Shown here in pieces: positions 17,440 to 26,329 of a stretch of 46,180 bases of DNA. Below the pieces are notes generated by a model. The model made no database searches and was not told the DNA's origin. It saw only the letters and a list, made by a program, of their open reading frames with translations. Source of the stretch: Comamonadaceae bacterium (GTDB lineage: Bacteria > Pseudomonadota > Gammaproteobacteria > Burkholderiales > Burkholderiaceae_C); assembly GCA_947371915.1 (NCBI GenBank), contig CANBRM010000011.1:1-46180 (forward strand), given 5' to 3'. The first letter of the stretch is position 1. Every line of letters starts with the position of its first letter. Both the position numbers and the translations under genes were made by a program.

Positions 17440-20172
17440 TCAGGCGCTGTCCTGCGCCTCTGAAACCAGATCGGGCACCTCACCTTGCGCCGCTTGTTTG
17501 GCAAATCGCGCTGACGCCATCAAGCCTTGAATTTCGAGCTTCAAGGCCTCGAATGAAATGGGTTTAGACACATAACCATCCACGCCCGAGGCCATGTAAT
17601 GCTCGCGATCGCCTTTGAGCGCATTGGCCGTCACTGCAATGATGGGCGTACGCGACGAACGCCGTGCCACCTCAAATTCACGAATCAGCTGCGCAGCCTC
17701 CAAGCCCCCCATTTCAGGCATCTGGATGTCCATCAGCACCAAGTCAAACGCCCCGCTTCGGAACGCTTCAACCGCCTCTAAGCCGTTATTGGCAATGCTG
17801 ACCTCGTAGCCCATGCGGTTCAGCAAGATGGTTTGCAAGGTTTGGTTGATGGGCGTGTCTTCTGCCAACAACACACGTTTGGTGGCATCTACCGTCACCT
17901 CAAGGGGCGTGATGGTGGGCTCGCTGTCATCAACCTGGACGGGACGCAGTGGCTGGCTGAGTGCAGCCACCAGCTCTTCAGAATCCACGGGCTTGACCAA
18001 AAAGCCCTGCACATCCACACGGTCCAATTCCTCTTGGCCTTGCTGCTCGCTCAAAGCCCCCAGCATGATGATGTGCAACTGCTCAGCGCTGTAGGTCTGG
18101 CGCAGCTGCGCCGCCAAGGCATAGCCGTCAATGTCGGGCATGTTGACGTCGATCAAGGCATAGCGCGCTTTCGCCACATGCGGGCTGTGCAAAGCATGGG
18201 CAGCGCTGTCACTGACCACAGCATGCAAACCCGCACAGGTCAGGCGCTTGGTCAGCACCATGCGGCTGTTGGCGTTGTCGTCGACCACCAGCACCGTTTG
18301 CCCCATCAGCGCGGCGGGTACTTGATGACGCACGGCCGAGGTGGCGCTTGCGCGCTGCAGTTGAACCGTGAAACTGAAGGTGCTGCCTTGACCCACTTGG
18401 CTGCGCACCGTCACGTCGCCCCCCATCAGTTGCACCAAATTGCGGCTGATGGCCAAGCCCAAACCCGAGCCCCCAAAGCGGCGAGCCGTGCTGGAATCGG
18501 CTTGGGTGAAGACATCAAAAATCAGCGCTTGCTTGTCTTGTGGAATACCAATGCCGGTGTCTTTGATCTGGATTTCCAGCCACACGCCCTCTTCGTTCGG
18601 TGGGTTTTTCAGGCTCGCCACCTTGAGCATCACTTCGCCCTTGCCTGTGAATTTGATGGCGTTGCCCAACAAATTGGTGATGACTTGCTGCAAGCGCAAA
18701 GGATCGCCCACCACTTGATCGGGCACATCGGGGGCCAAATCACAGACCAACTCCAGCTCTTTTTCGGTGGCGCGAAGGGACAAGGTGCGTGTCGCTTGAC
18801 GAATCAATGCGTGCAGCGAAAACTCGTGCGGGTCTAAGTAGAGTTTTTGGGCTTCGATTTTGGAGAAATCCAAGATGTCGTTGATCACGGCAAGCAAGGA
18901 GTTCGCAGACAGCGACACCATTTCTAGGTAACTCCGCTGCTCCGTCGTCATCTGGGTTTGCAGGCACAGCTCGGTCATGCCCAAAATCCCGTTCATGGGC
19001 GTGCGGATTTCATGGCTCATATTTGCCAAAAAGTGGCCCTTGGACGTGTTGGCCGCTTGCGCCGCATCGCGGGCCAGCAACAATTCGCTTTCCGCGTGAA
19101 TCCGGGCGTCCACAAACTCGTTGAAAGCATGCACCACGATGTTGACTTCTTTGCCGCCCACCTCGGGCAGCGGGGCCACCGTTTCGCCGTGCCGCATGCG
19201 TGTGGCGGTTTCAAGCATGGCTTTGGCCACGACACCCAAAGGGCGTATCAAGTGCGAGACAAACCCCCACATCAAGGGGGTGATGGTCAGCATGAGCAAC
19301 ACGGTGACCCAAATCATTTTTTGGTAAAGAGCGCCAATCGGCGCAAACGCTTCAGCCGACGGAATGACAGAGGCTACGATCCAACCCGTAGTGTCCAACT
19401 GCTTGAAGGTGAACAGCCCTTTCAAGCCACGCGCTGTCACACCCTCTTGCGTGCCCTCAAATCCATTCAAAGCATTTTCCAGCGGTTGATTAACGCTGCC
19501 TGGTGCAACGACCTTCAGCACCAAACTGGGGTCTGGGTGCGAAATACGCACACGGTCTTTGGTGACCAAATAAAAATAGCCTGTTTCGCCATTTTTTCGG
19601 TTCGCAATGGCACCCAACAAATTGGGTTTGAACAGGTTCAACACACCGCCCATGATGCCCACCAGCTGGTTGTTTTGGTCAAAGATGGGGGCAGCCACCA
19701 CCACGATGGGCTGTTTGGTTGCTTTGCCCATGATGGGGGCAGAGATGACGGTTTGACGCGTCTCGATCACGCCTTGGATGTAGTCACGCGCAGACATGTC
19801 TAGCGTGCGCCGTCCGGGCTTCATGGGCCAATCCACCTGCAGCACGCCCTTGGCATCAAACACGTAGAGGTCATCAAACACCGTCAGCAAGGCATGTTCG
19901 TGCTGAAGAAAACTTTCCAACTTGCCCAAATCGGCCATGTCTTTGACCGGTGCATTCAACGCCACCGTCGAGAGCATGCCCATGCTCTCTTGCAATTTGT
20001 CGTCCAAGTGGCCCGCAAACTCGGTCAACTGCTTGAACTCATGCTTTTCAATGCGTTGCACGATGTCGCTGCGCAGCACATAAAACTGCAAGCCCAGTTG
20101 TGCCAGCAACAACACAAACCCCATGGCGATGGCCGTCAAGGACAACTGAAGCCGAATACTCAGGTTTTTCAT
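17440..20172 (-). CDS. Hybrid sensor histidine kinase with two receiver domains
   Basis: 910 residues from the ATG at 20172 (MKNLSIRLQLSL). Domains in order: TM about 10-33; a periplasmic dCache-like sensor about 34-285 (LYVFDAKGVLQVDWP, ISAPIMGKATKQPIVVVAAPIF and TGYFYLVTKDRVRISHPD); TM about 288-308; HAMP; HisKA with H387; HATPase (NLLGNAIKFTG, DTGIGIP and FGGSGLGLAIS). Receiver 1 has D675 and lysine in FLVKPVD. Receiver 2 has D815 and lysine in YVSKPIS. Both receivers look intact; no Hpt domain is present, so a separate phosphotransfer protein is expected. The ligand is unknown; such dCache domains often bind small organic molecules. The upstream region is AT-rich and shared with the divergent hpaR. 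Confidence 0.93.
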   Translation of the reverse strand: MKNLSIRLQLSLTAIAMGFVLLLAQLGLQFYVLRSDIVQRIEKHEFKQLTEFAGHLDDKLQESMGMLSTVALNAPVKDMADLGKLESFLQHEHALLTVFDDLYVFDAKGVLQVDWPMKPGRRTLDMSARDYIQGVIETRQTVISAPIMGKATKQPIVVVAAPIFDQNNQLVGIMGGVLNLFKPNLLGAIANRKNGETGYFYLVTKDRVRISHPDPSLVLKVVAPGSVNQPLENALNGFEGTQEGVTARGLKGLFTFKQLDTTGWIVASVIPSAEAFAPIGALYQKMIWVTVLLMLTITPLMWGFVSHLIRPLGVVAKAMLETATRMRHGETVAPLPEVGGKEVNIVVHAFNEFVDARIHAESELLLARDAAQAANTSKGHFLANMSHEIRTPMNGILGMTELCLQTQMTTEQRSYLEMVSLSANSLLAVINDILDFSKIEAQKLYLDPHEFSLHALIRQATRTLSLRATEKELELVCDLAPDVPDQVVGDPLRLQQVITNLLGNAIKFTGKGEVMLKVASLKNPPNEEGVWLEIQIKDTGIGIPQDKQALIFDVFTQADSSTARRFGGSGLGLAISRNLVQLMGGDVTVRSQVGQGSTFSFTVQLQRASATSAVRHQVPAALMGQTVLVVDDNANSRMVLTKRLTCAGLHAVVSDSAAHALHSPHVAKARYALIDVNMPDIDGYALAAQLRQTYSAEQLHIIMLGALSEQQGQEELDRVDVQGFLVKPVDSEELVAALSQPLRPVQVDDSEPTITPLEVTVDATKRVLLAEDTPINQTLQTILLNRMGYEVSIANNGLEAVEAFRSGAFDLVLMDIQMPEMGGLEAAQLIREFEVARRSSRTPIIAVTANALKGDREHYMASGVDGYVSKPISFEALKLEIQGLMASARFAKQAAQGEVPDLVSEAQDSA

Positions 20173-20378
20173 AGTGAAGCGGTTTACGTGGCAACGCCAA
20201 AGCGCCCAAAGGCAGCGTCTACAAAATATCAAAAAGAGTGATATTGTAAACCTTTTTGTTAAATTTATGAATACTTAAATATTCCAAACAATTAAAACTC
20301 CAATTATCAACAAGTAGTACTTTGAAACGGGTAAACCCTAGAAGTCAACACATGACAACCATTTAACATGTTAAGTAA
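20173..20378. other. AT-rich divergent intergenic region, hybrid kinase / hpaR
   Basis: 206 bases, notably AT-rich against the GC-rich surroundings. It must hold the promoters of the hybrid kinase (-) and hpaR (+). The only clear structured site is the 12-bp palindrome at 20363-20374. A short GGGTAAACCC hairpin lies near 20329. No convincing -35/-10 pair could be fixed by eye. Confidence 0.5.
20363..20374. promoter_or_regulatory. Candidate HpaR operator palindrome
   Basis: TTAACATGTTAA is a perfect 12-bp palindrome ending 4 bases before the hpaR start codon. MarR-family regulators bind short AT-rich palindromes and commonly repress themselves, so a site overlapping the initiation region fits autoregulation by HpaR. 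No second copy was noticed before hpaG1 or hpaE. Confidence 0.5.
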
Positions 20379-20864
20379 ATGAGTCCCGTCACCCCTTTTG
20401 TCCACCGCAATTTGCCTCGCCTCTTGCTTCAAGCCCGAGAAGCGGTGATGACACACACCCGCCCGAGCCTGCGCGACCAAGGGTTGAGCGACCAGCAATG
20501 GCGTGTGCTGCGTGTGTTGGGCGAAGACCATGGCAACGGCGGTACGGGCGTCGAAACCGGCCGCATTGCACGCGAGGCCTTCATCATCGGCCCCAGCTTG
20601 AGTGGGGTGCTGACCCGCATGGAACGCGACGGCTTGATTCAACGCGCACGCGCCACCCACGACCAGCGCCGCACCGTTGTGCAAGCCACCGAACTCGGGC
20701 TGGCGCGTGTCGCCACCCTCTCCACCACCATTGAGGCGCATTACCAATGGATGGAGCAGCACATGGGCAAAGCCAAGTTGCAAGCCCTTTACGAATTGCT
20801 CGACGAGGTGATCTCGCTAGAAGCCCCTGCTGACAGCACCTCCACCCACACCTTCACCGAATAA
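20379..20864 (+). CDS. hpaR: HpaR, MarR-family repressor of the homoprotocatechuate operon
   Basis: 161 residues. The N-terminus HRNLPRLLLQAREAVMTHTRPSL and the winged-helix core LSDQQWRVLRVLGE...FIIGPSLSGVLTRMERDGLIQRARATHDQRRTVVQ match HpaR/HpcR closely, as does the position directly before hpaG. HpaR represses meta-pathway genes until homoprotocatechuate or a relative binds. The start at 20379 lacks a clear ribosome site; a later ATG (20448) would remove the conserved first helix. Confidence 0.9.
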   Translation: MSPVTPFVHRNLPRLLLQAREAVMTHTRPSLRDQGLSDQQWRVLRVLGEDHGNGGTGVETGRIAREAFIIGPSLSGVLTRMERDGLIQRARATHDQRRTVVQATELGLARVATLSTTIEAHYQWMEQHMGKAKLQALYELLDEVISLEAPADSTSTHTFTE

Positions 20865-20880
20865 CGCACCTGCACCACCT

Positions 20881-21588
20881 ATGACCACCCACGAACTCCC
20901 CATTCACGGCACCGTCTACGGCGTGCTGTTGAATTCAAACGCCGAATGGCAAAGCGCCAGCGCGCACATGAACGAGGCCCCGTACAAAGCGCCGCCCGTC
21001 GCGCCGGTGTTGTATATCAAAACCGCCAACACCTGGTCGACCAACGGCAGCAACATCCCCGTGCCCGCTGATGTGCCCGAGGTAGAAATCGGGGCCACAC
21101 TGGGCGTGGTGCTGGGTTTGCCTAACGCCGCAGGCGCACCGCATCTGCGTGGCTTTGTGTTGCTCAACGACGTGTCCATCCCGCACAGCGTCGATGCGCA
21201 AGGCTTTTATCGCCCGCCCGTCAAATACAAATGCTTAGACGGCTTTTTGGGCGTCGGCCCCAACTTGGTGCCTGCCAGCGATGTGGCGCACCCCAATGCC
21301 TTGCAACTCGAAGTCCGCATCAATGGCGTGGTGCGCCAAACCGTTCACCTCGCCGACATGCGTCGCCTGCTGCCCGACTTGCTCGCCGATGTGAACGACT
21401 TCATGACCCTGCAAGCCGGTGACGTGCTGATGCTAGGACTCGGTATTTGCCAAGATGGCCCCGAAGCTGGCCACCGCCCCCGTGCCCGCGTGGGCGACGT
21501 GATCGACATTCAGGCGCTGAACCTACCCAGCTTGAGCGTCTTGCGCCACACCTTGGTGGCAGCCCCCGCTTTGGAGATGCCGGTATGA
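20881..21588 (+). CDS. hpaG1: HpaG1, N-terminal half of the isomerase/decarboxylase
   Basis: 235 residues of the fumarylacetoacetate-hydrolase superfamily: an N-terminal GTVYGVLLNS, then APVLYIKTANTWSTNG, VEIGATLGVVLG, FVLLNDVSIPH, YKCLDGFLGVGPNLVP and a late GDVLMLG. In Escherichia coli HpaG is one polypeptide of two homologous halves; here the halves are separate genes, overlapping by ATGA. Together they decarboxylate 5-oxo-pent-3-ene-1,2,5-tricarboxylate and isomerise the product. It starts 16 bases after hpaR. Confidence 0.9.
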   Translation: MTTHELPIHGTVYGVLLNSNAEWQSASAHMNEAPYKAPPVAPVLYIKTANTWSTNGSNIPVPADVPEVEIGATLGVVLGLPNAAGAPHLRGFVLLNDVSIPHSVDAQGFYRPPVKYKCLDGFLGVGPNLVPASDVAHPNALQLEVRINGVVRQTVHLADMRRLLPDLLADVNDFMTLQAGDVLMLGLGICQDGPEAGHRPRARVGDVIDIQALNLPSLSVLRHTLVAAPALEMPV

Positions 21589-22376
21589 CACACCCCACAC
21601 CCCACTTACACGCCCGCGTGCAGTTCAACGGCCACACCTTGGACGCCACCGAACAAGACGGCCAACTGCTGCTGGCCGACGGCCGCTTGGTCGCCTTTGA
21701 CCAAGTGCAATGGCTGCCGCCCTTGGCACCGGTCGCACGCCCCCGCACCGTGATTGCCTTGGGCCTGAACTACGCCGACCACGCCAAAGAACTGGCCTTC
21801 AAAGAGCCCCCCAAAGAGCCTTTGGCGTTTGTCAAAGGCGAAGCGTCGTTCATCGGTCATCAACAGCTCACGGTGCGCCCGGCCGACGTCGCCTACATGC
21901 ACTACGAATGCGAGCTGGCCGTGGTGATTGGCCGCACCGCCCGCCGCGTGAGCAAAGAAGACGCTTACGACTACGTGCGCGGCTACACCGTGGCCAATGA
22001 CTACGCCATCCGCGACTATTTAGAGAACTGGTACCGCCCCAACCTGCGCGTGAAAAACCGCGACACCTGCACCCCCATCGGCCCTTGGCTGGTCGACGCC
22101 GCCTATGTGCACGCCCAATACGGCGACCCGATGAACTTGGCGCTGCAAACCACCGTCAACGGCAAAGTGACCCAAAGCGGCAACACCCGCGACATGATCT
22201 TTGATGTGCCCACCCTCATCGCCTACTTCAGCCGCTTCATGACGCTCAACCCCGGTGATGTCATCCTGACCGGCACCCCCGACGGCATCGTGGACTGCCA
22301 GCCCGGCGACGTCATCGTCGCCGAGATCGAAGGCATTGGCGCGCTGACCAACACCATCACGGTCGCCACACGCTGA
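21585..22376 (+). CDS. hpaG2: HpaG2, C-terminal half of the isomerase/decarboxylase
   Basis: 263 residues from the ATG at 21585 (ATGA overlap with hpaG1). The fumarylacetoacetate-hydrolase fold is clear: VIALGLNYADHAKEL, PLAFVKGEASFIG, metal ligands in MHYECELAVVIG, GYTVANDYAIRDYLE, DTCTPIGPWLV, and the C-terminal LNPGDVILTGTPDGI. It acts after HpaE, decarboxylating the tricarboxylate intermediate. The FAH metal residues (ExE and D) are present. A 55-base gap separates it from hpaE. Confidence 0.92.
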   Translation: MTHPTPHLHARVQFNGHTLDATEQDGQLLLADGRLVAFDQVQWLPPLAPVARPRTVIALGLNYADHAKELAFKEPPKEPLAFVKGEASFIGHQQLTVRPADVAYMHYECELAVVIGRTARRVSKEDAYDYVRGYTVANDYAIRDYLENWYRPNLRVKNRDTCTPIGPWLVDAAYVHAQYGDPMNLALQTTVNGKVTQSGNTRDMIFDVPTLIAYFSRFMTLNPGDVILTGTPDGIVDCQPGDVIVAEIEGIGALTNTITVATR

Positions 22377-22431
22377 ACCCCAAGCTCACGCCAATCCACA
22401 CGCTCACCCACACGCCCACGGACACATCGCC

Positions 22432-23904
22432 ATGTCACACATCCAACACCTCATCAACGGCCAACACGTCAGCAGCAGCCAGACGTTCGAGACCATCAAC
22501 CCCGCTACCCAAGAAGTGCTGGCCGAAGTGGCCGCAGGTGGCACCGACGAAGTCAACGCGGCGGTGGCTGCGGCCAAAGCAGCGTTCCCGAAATGGGCCA
22601 ACACCCCCGCGCCCGAACGCGCCAAACTGATGCGCAAACTCGGCGACTTGATTGCCCAGCATGTGCCCGAGATCGCGCAAACCGAAACCAACGACTGCGG
22701 TCAAACCATCTCGCAAACGGGCAAGCAACTCATTCCCCGTGCCGGCGACAACTTTCATTACTTCGCCGAGATGTGCACCCGCGTGGACGGCCACACCTAC
22801 CCCACGCCCACGCACCTGAACTACACCCTGTTTCACCCCGTGGGCGTGTGCGCGCTGATCAGCCCATGGAATGTGCCGTTCATGACCGCCACGTGGAAAG
22901 TGGCCCCCTGCTTGGCCTTTGGCAACACCGCCGTACTCAAGATGAGCGAGCTGTCGCCCCTCAGCGCCGCCCGTTTGGGCGAGTTGGCGTTGGAGGCGGG
23001 CATTCCTGCGGGCGTGCTCAACCTCGTGCACGGCTACGGGCAAGACACCGGCGAGCCCTTGGTGGCGCACCCCGATGTGCGCGCCATTTCGTTCACCGGC
23101 TCCACGGCCACGGGCAACCGCATTGTCAAAACCGCAGGCCTGAAAAAGTTCAGCATGGAATTGGGCGGCAAATCGCCCTTCGTGATTTTTGAAGACGCTG
23201 ATTTGGACCGCGCCTTGGACGCCGCCATCTTCATGATCTTCAGCAACAACGGCGAGCGCTGTACCGCGGGCAGCCGCATCTTGGTGCAACAAAGCATCTA
23301 CGCCGACTTTGTGGCCAAGTTCACCGAACGCGCCAAACGCATCACCGTGGGCGACCCGTTGGACGAAAAAACCATCGTCGGCCCCATGATCTCCAAAGCG
23401 CATTTGGCCAAGGTGAAAAGCTACATCGAGCTCGGCCCCAAAGAAGGCGCCACCTTGCTGTGCGGCGGCTTGGACCGCCCGAGCTACGCACCCGAGTTGT
23501 CAGCCCGCGTCAAAAACGGCAACTTCGTGTGGCCCACCGTGTTTGCCGATGTGGACAACCGCATGAAGATCGCACAAGACGAAATTTTTGGCCCCGTCGC
23601 CTGCCTGATTCCCTTCAAAGACGAAGCCCACGCCATCGAATTGGCCAACGACATTGCCTACGGATTAAGCAGCTATGTCTGGACCGAAAACATCGGCAAA
23701 GCCCACCGCGTGGCCGCCGCGGTCGAGGCTGGCATGTGCTTTGTGAACAGCCAAAACGTGCGCGACCTGCGCCAGCCCTTCGGCGGCACCAAGGCCAGCG
23801 GGACCGGCCGCGAAGGCGGCACCTGGAGCTACGAGGTGTTTTGCGAACCCAAGAACGTGGCAGTGAGTTTGGGCAGCCACCACATTCCGCATTGGGGCGT
23901 TTGA
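22432..23904 (+). CDS. hpaE: HpaE, 5-carboxymethyl-2-hydroxymuconate semialdehyde dehydrogenase
   Basis: 490 residues, an NAD-dependent aldehyde dehydrogenase of normal length. SPWNVPFMTATWKVAP and FTGSTATGNRI form the cofactor site. The catalytic pair is E243 in MELGGKSPF and C277 in NNGERCTAGSR; EIFGPVACLIPF and PFGGTKASGTGREGG follow. It oxidises the ring-fission semialdehyde produced by HpaD. Position between hpaG2 and the operon's transporter gene supports the call. The operon order (G1-G2-E-tctC-D-F-H-I) resembles other Burkholderiales hpa clusters. Confidence 0.93.
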   Translation: MSHIQHLINGQHVSSSQTFETINPATQEVLAEVAAGGTDEVNAAVAAAKAAFPKWANTPAPERAKLMRKLGDLIAQHVPEIAQTETNDCGQTISQTGKQLIPRAGDNFHYFAEMCTRVDGHTYPTPTHLNYTLFHPVGVCALISPWNVPFMTATWKVAPCLAFGNTAVLKMSELSPLSAARLGELALEAGIPAGVLNLVHGYGQDTGEPLVAHPDVRAISFTGSTATGNRIVKTAGLKKFSMELGGKSPFVIFEDADLDRALDAAIFMIFSNNGERCTAGSRILVQQSIYADFVAKFTERAKRITVGDPLDEKTIVGPMISKAHLAKVKSYIELGPKEGATLLCGGLDRPSYAPELSARVKNGNFVWPTVFADVDNRMKIAQDEIFGPVACLIPFKDEAHAIELANDIAYGLSSYVWTENIGKAHRVAAAVEAGMCFVNSQNVRDLRQPFGGTKASGTGREGGTWSYEVFCEPKNVAVSLGSHHIPHWGV

Positions 23905-23906
23905 GC

Positions 23907-24881
23907 ATGCAACGCCGCGGCTGTTTGCAAACCTTGACGGCGGGCCTCGCGCTCGCCGCCACACCGTTGTGGGCGCAAAACGCGGCTTGGCCCACCAAAC
24001 CGATCCGCCTGATCGTGCCTTTCCCACCGGGTGGCACCACCGACGTGGTGACGCGTTTGATCGCTGCGGAGTTGACCAAGGCCTTGGGCCAGAGCGTGGT
24101 GGTGGACAACAAACCCGGCGCCGGCACCGTGCTTGGCGTAGACCTGGCCGCCAAGTCGCCGCCCGATGGTTACACCCTGGTGACCGTGGCCAACAGCTTT
24201 TGTGTGAACCAAACGCTGGTTAAAAATCTGCCCTACGACGGGCTGCGCGATTTGCGACCCGTCGGTCTCATGGGCATGTCCGAGCATGTGCTGGCCACGC
24301 ACCCGGGTAGCAACCTCAAGTCCCTCGCCGACCTGATCGCAGCGGCCAAAAAGCAGCCCGGCAAACTCAGTTATGCATCCTTCGGTGCAGGCACTTCGGC
24401 GCACTTGGCGGGTGCCATGCTCGAATCTCAAGCGGGCATCGAGATGATCCATGTGCCCTACAAGGGCCAGGCACCCGCACTCAACGATTTGATCGGCGGA
24501 CAGGTGACGGTAATGTTTGGCAACTGGCCCGAGTTTCGCCAGCATGTGCAAAGCGGCAAGCTGGTCGCTTTAGGTATGGCCACCGCTAAGCGCTCGCCAC
24601 TGGCCCCGCAGATCGCGACACTTACCGAGCAGGGTCTGCCGATCGAGTCGAACTCTTGGAACGGCATCCTCACGCGCAGCGGCACGCCTGATGCGGTGGT
24701 GCAGCGCTTGAATGTCGAGATCAACAAAGCCCTGCAAGCACCTGCGGTGGTGCAGGCCTTTCAAGATGGCGGCATCGTGTCGCTGGCAGCCAGCCCCGAG
24801 CGCTTTGCGGCCTTCATCCGCAGCGAGACCGACAAATATGCGCAAGTGATCCGCAAAGCGGCCATCACCGCCGAGAGCTAA
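23907..24881 (+). CDS. TctC/Bug-family periplasmic binding protein in the hpa operon
   Basis: 324 residues from the ATG 2 bases after the hpaE stop. It has an export signal with two Arg (MQRRGCLQTLTAGLALAATPLWAQ) and the Bug signature PTKPIRLIVPFPPGGTTDVVTRLIA, VVVDNKPGAGTVLGVDLAAK, YASFGAGTSAHLAGAMLE and HVPYKGQAPALNDLIGGQVTVMF. Bug proteins bind carboxylates for tripartite tricarboxylate transporters, but many are orphans, and no tctA/tctB genes are here. Its place inside the operon suggests it binds homoprotocatechuate or a related aromatic acid; that is inference. Confidence 0.9.
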   Translation: MQRRGCLQTLTAGLALAATPLWAQNAAWPTKPIRLIVPFPPGGTTDVVTRLIAAELTKALGQSVVVDNKPGAGTVLGVDLAAKSPPDGYTLVTVANSFCVNQTLVKNLPYDGLRDLRPVGLMGMSEHVLATHPGSNLKSLADLIAAAKKQPGKLSYASFGAGTSAHLAGAMLESQAGIEMIHVPYKGQAPALNDLIGGQVTVMFGNWPEFRQHVQSGKLVALGMATAKRSPLAPQIATLTEQGLPIESNSWNGILTRSGTPDAVVQRLNVEINKALQAPAVVQAFQDGGIVSLAASPERFAAFIRSETDKYAQVIRKAAITAES

Positions 24882-24895
24882 ACAAGGAACACACT

Positions 24896-25819
24896 ATGGG
24901 ACAACTTGCCCTCGCCGCCAAAATCACCCACGTCCCGTCGATGTACCTCAGCGAGTTGCCGGGGCCGCGCTTTGGCTCACGCCAAGACGCGATTGACGGC
25001 CACCACGAAATCAGCCGTCGCTGCCGCGAACTCGGCGTGGACACGCTGGTGGTGTTTGACACGCATTGGCTGGTGAACGCGAGTTACCACATCAACTGCG
25101 CGCCGCACTTCAAAGGCACGTACACCAGCAACGAATTGCCCCACTTCATCAGCAACCTCGGCTATGAGTCGCCGGGCAATCCCGAGTTGGGCAAGCTGTT
25201 GGCGAAAACCTGCAACGAGTTTGGTGTGGACACCTTGGCGCACGACGCCACCACGCTCGCCCCCGAGTACGGCACGCTGGTGCCGCTGCGCTACATGAAC
25301 GCGGACCAGCATTTCAAAGTGGTGTCGGTGTCGGCCTTGTGCCAAGCGCATTACTTGAACGACAGCGCCCGCTTGGGCTGGGCCATGCGCCAAGCGGTGG
25401 AGCAGCATTACGACGGCACGGTGGCGTTTTTGGCCAGCGGCTCCTTGAGTCACCGCTTTGCCCAAAACGGTTTGGCGCCTGAATTTGCCTTCAAGGTGTG
25501 GAGCCCATTTTTAGAACAGCTCGACCGACGCGTGCTCGAAATTTGGGAACGCGGCGACTGGGCCACCTTCTGCGAAATGCTGCCCGAGTACGCCAGCAAG
25601 GGCCACGGCGAAGGCTTCATGCACGACACGGCCATGCTGCTGGGCGCTTTGGGCTGGAAGGGTTACGACGCACCCGCCGAAATCATCACCCCATACTTTG
25701 GCGCGTCGGGCACTGGGCAACTCAATGCGGTGTTTCCGGTCACGCCACAAAGTGGCGACCACATTCCGGCGGCACAAGCCAGTGCGGCCCTCGGTTTTCA
25801 AGCGGTGAACCGCCTTTAA
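24896..25819 (+). CDS. hpaD: HpaD, homoprotocatechuate 2,3-dioxygenase
   Basis: 307 residues, preceded by AAGGAA. The class III extradiol (LigB-like) pattern is clear: MGQLALAAKITHVPSMYLSELPG, DTLVVFDTHWLV, APHFKGTYTSNELPHFI and LASGSLSHRFAQNG. It cleaves the 3,4-dihydroxyphenylacetate ring to 5-carboxymethyl-2-hydroxymuconate semialdehyde, the first step encoded here. It lies 14 bases after the binding-protein gene and 13 before hpaF. Confidence 0.94.
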   Translation: MGQLALAAKITHVPSMYLSELPGPRFGSRQDAIDGHHEISRRCRELGVDTLVVFDTHWLVNASYHINCAPHFKGTYTSNELPHFISNLGYESPGNPELGKLLAKTCNEFGVDTLAHDATTLAPEYGTLVPLRYMNADQHFKVVSVSALCQAHYLNDSARLGWAMRQAVEQHYDGTVAFLASGSLSHRFAQNGLAPEFAFKVWSPFLEQLDRRVLEIWERGDWATFCEMLPEYASKGHGEGFMHDTAMLLGALGWKGYDAPAEIITPYFGASGTGQLNAVFPVTPQSGDHIPAAQASAALGFQAVNRL

Positions 25820-25832
25820 CAAACACACATCT

Positions 25833-26306
25833 ATGCCTCACTTGGTCATCCTCTACACCGGTCAACTCGACCGCGAAACCGACATGGGCCTGCTGTGTCG
25901 ACGCTTGGCCGACGCCATGCTCACCATCAAAGACGAAGCCGACAAACCCGTCTTCCCCACGGGTGGCACTCGCGTGCTGGCGTACCCCGCCGCGCACTAT
26001 GCCGTGGCCGATGGCGGCACGGCAGGCCGTGACGCAGCGCAATTCAACGACAACCCCCACAGCGGCCCCAACGGGTCGGGCGATTCCAGCGACTACGCGT
26101 TTGTGTACCTCAACCTGCGCGTGGGCCGAGGCCGTACCGACGCCACGCTGCAACGCGCGGGCCAAACACTGGCCGATGTTGCCCAAGCGCACTTGGCCGA
26201 GGTGTTTGGCAAACGCCACATCGGCATTACCTTCCAAGTGGACGTGGGCGCCGAGGTGTTCGACAGCAAACACAGCAACCTACACCCGCTCTTTAACAAG
26301 CGCTGA
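25833..26306 (+). CDS. hpaF: HpaF, 5-carboxymethyl-2-hydroxymuconate isomerase, with an internal insertion
   Basis: 157 residues. Pro2, which becomes the catalytic N-terminal proline after Met removal, is present (MPHLVILYT). The C-terminal half [29 protein letters not shown] and the end NLHPLFNK match HpaF/HpcD. An about 25-residue Gly/Asn/Asp-rich insertion at about 62-86 makes it longer than the about 126-residue Escherichia coli protein as I recall it. The enzyme tautomerises the dehydrogenated ring-fission product before HpaG. Confidence 0.87.
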   Translation: MPHLVILYTGQLDRETDMGLLCRRLADAMLTIKDEADKPVFPTGGTRVLAYPAAHYAVADGGTAGRDAAQFNDNPHSGPNGSGDSSDYAFVYLNLRVGRGRTDATLQRAGQTLADVAQAHLAEVFGKRHIGITFQVDVGAEVFDSKHSNLHPLFNKR

Positions 26307-26329
26307 TTTCAATTTTGCAAAGGCTTTTT

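Noticed and set aside
22435-23403. Minus-strand open frame of about 320 codons opposite hpaE
   Set aside because: Shadow of the dehydrogenase gene caused by high GC third positions.
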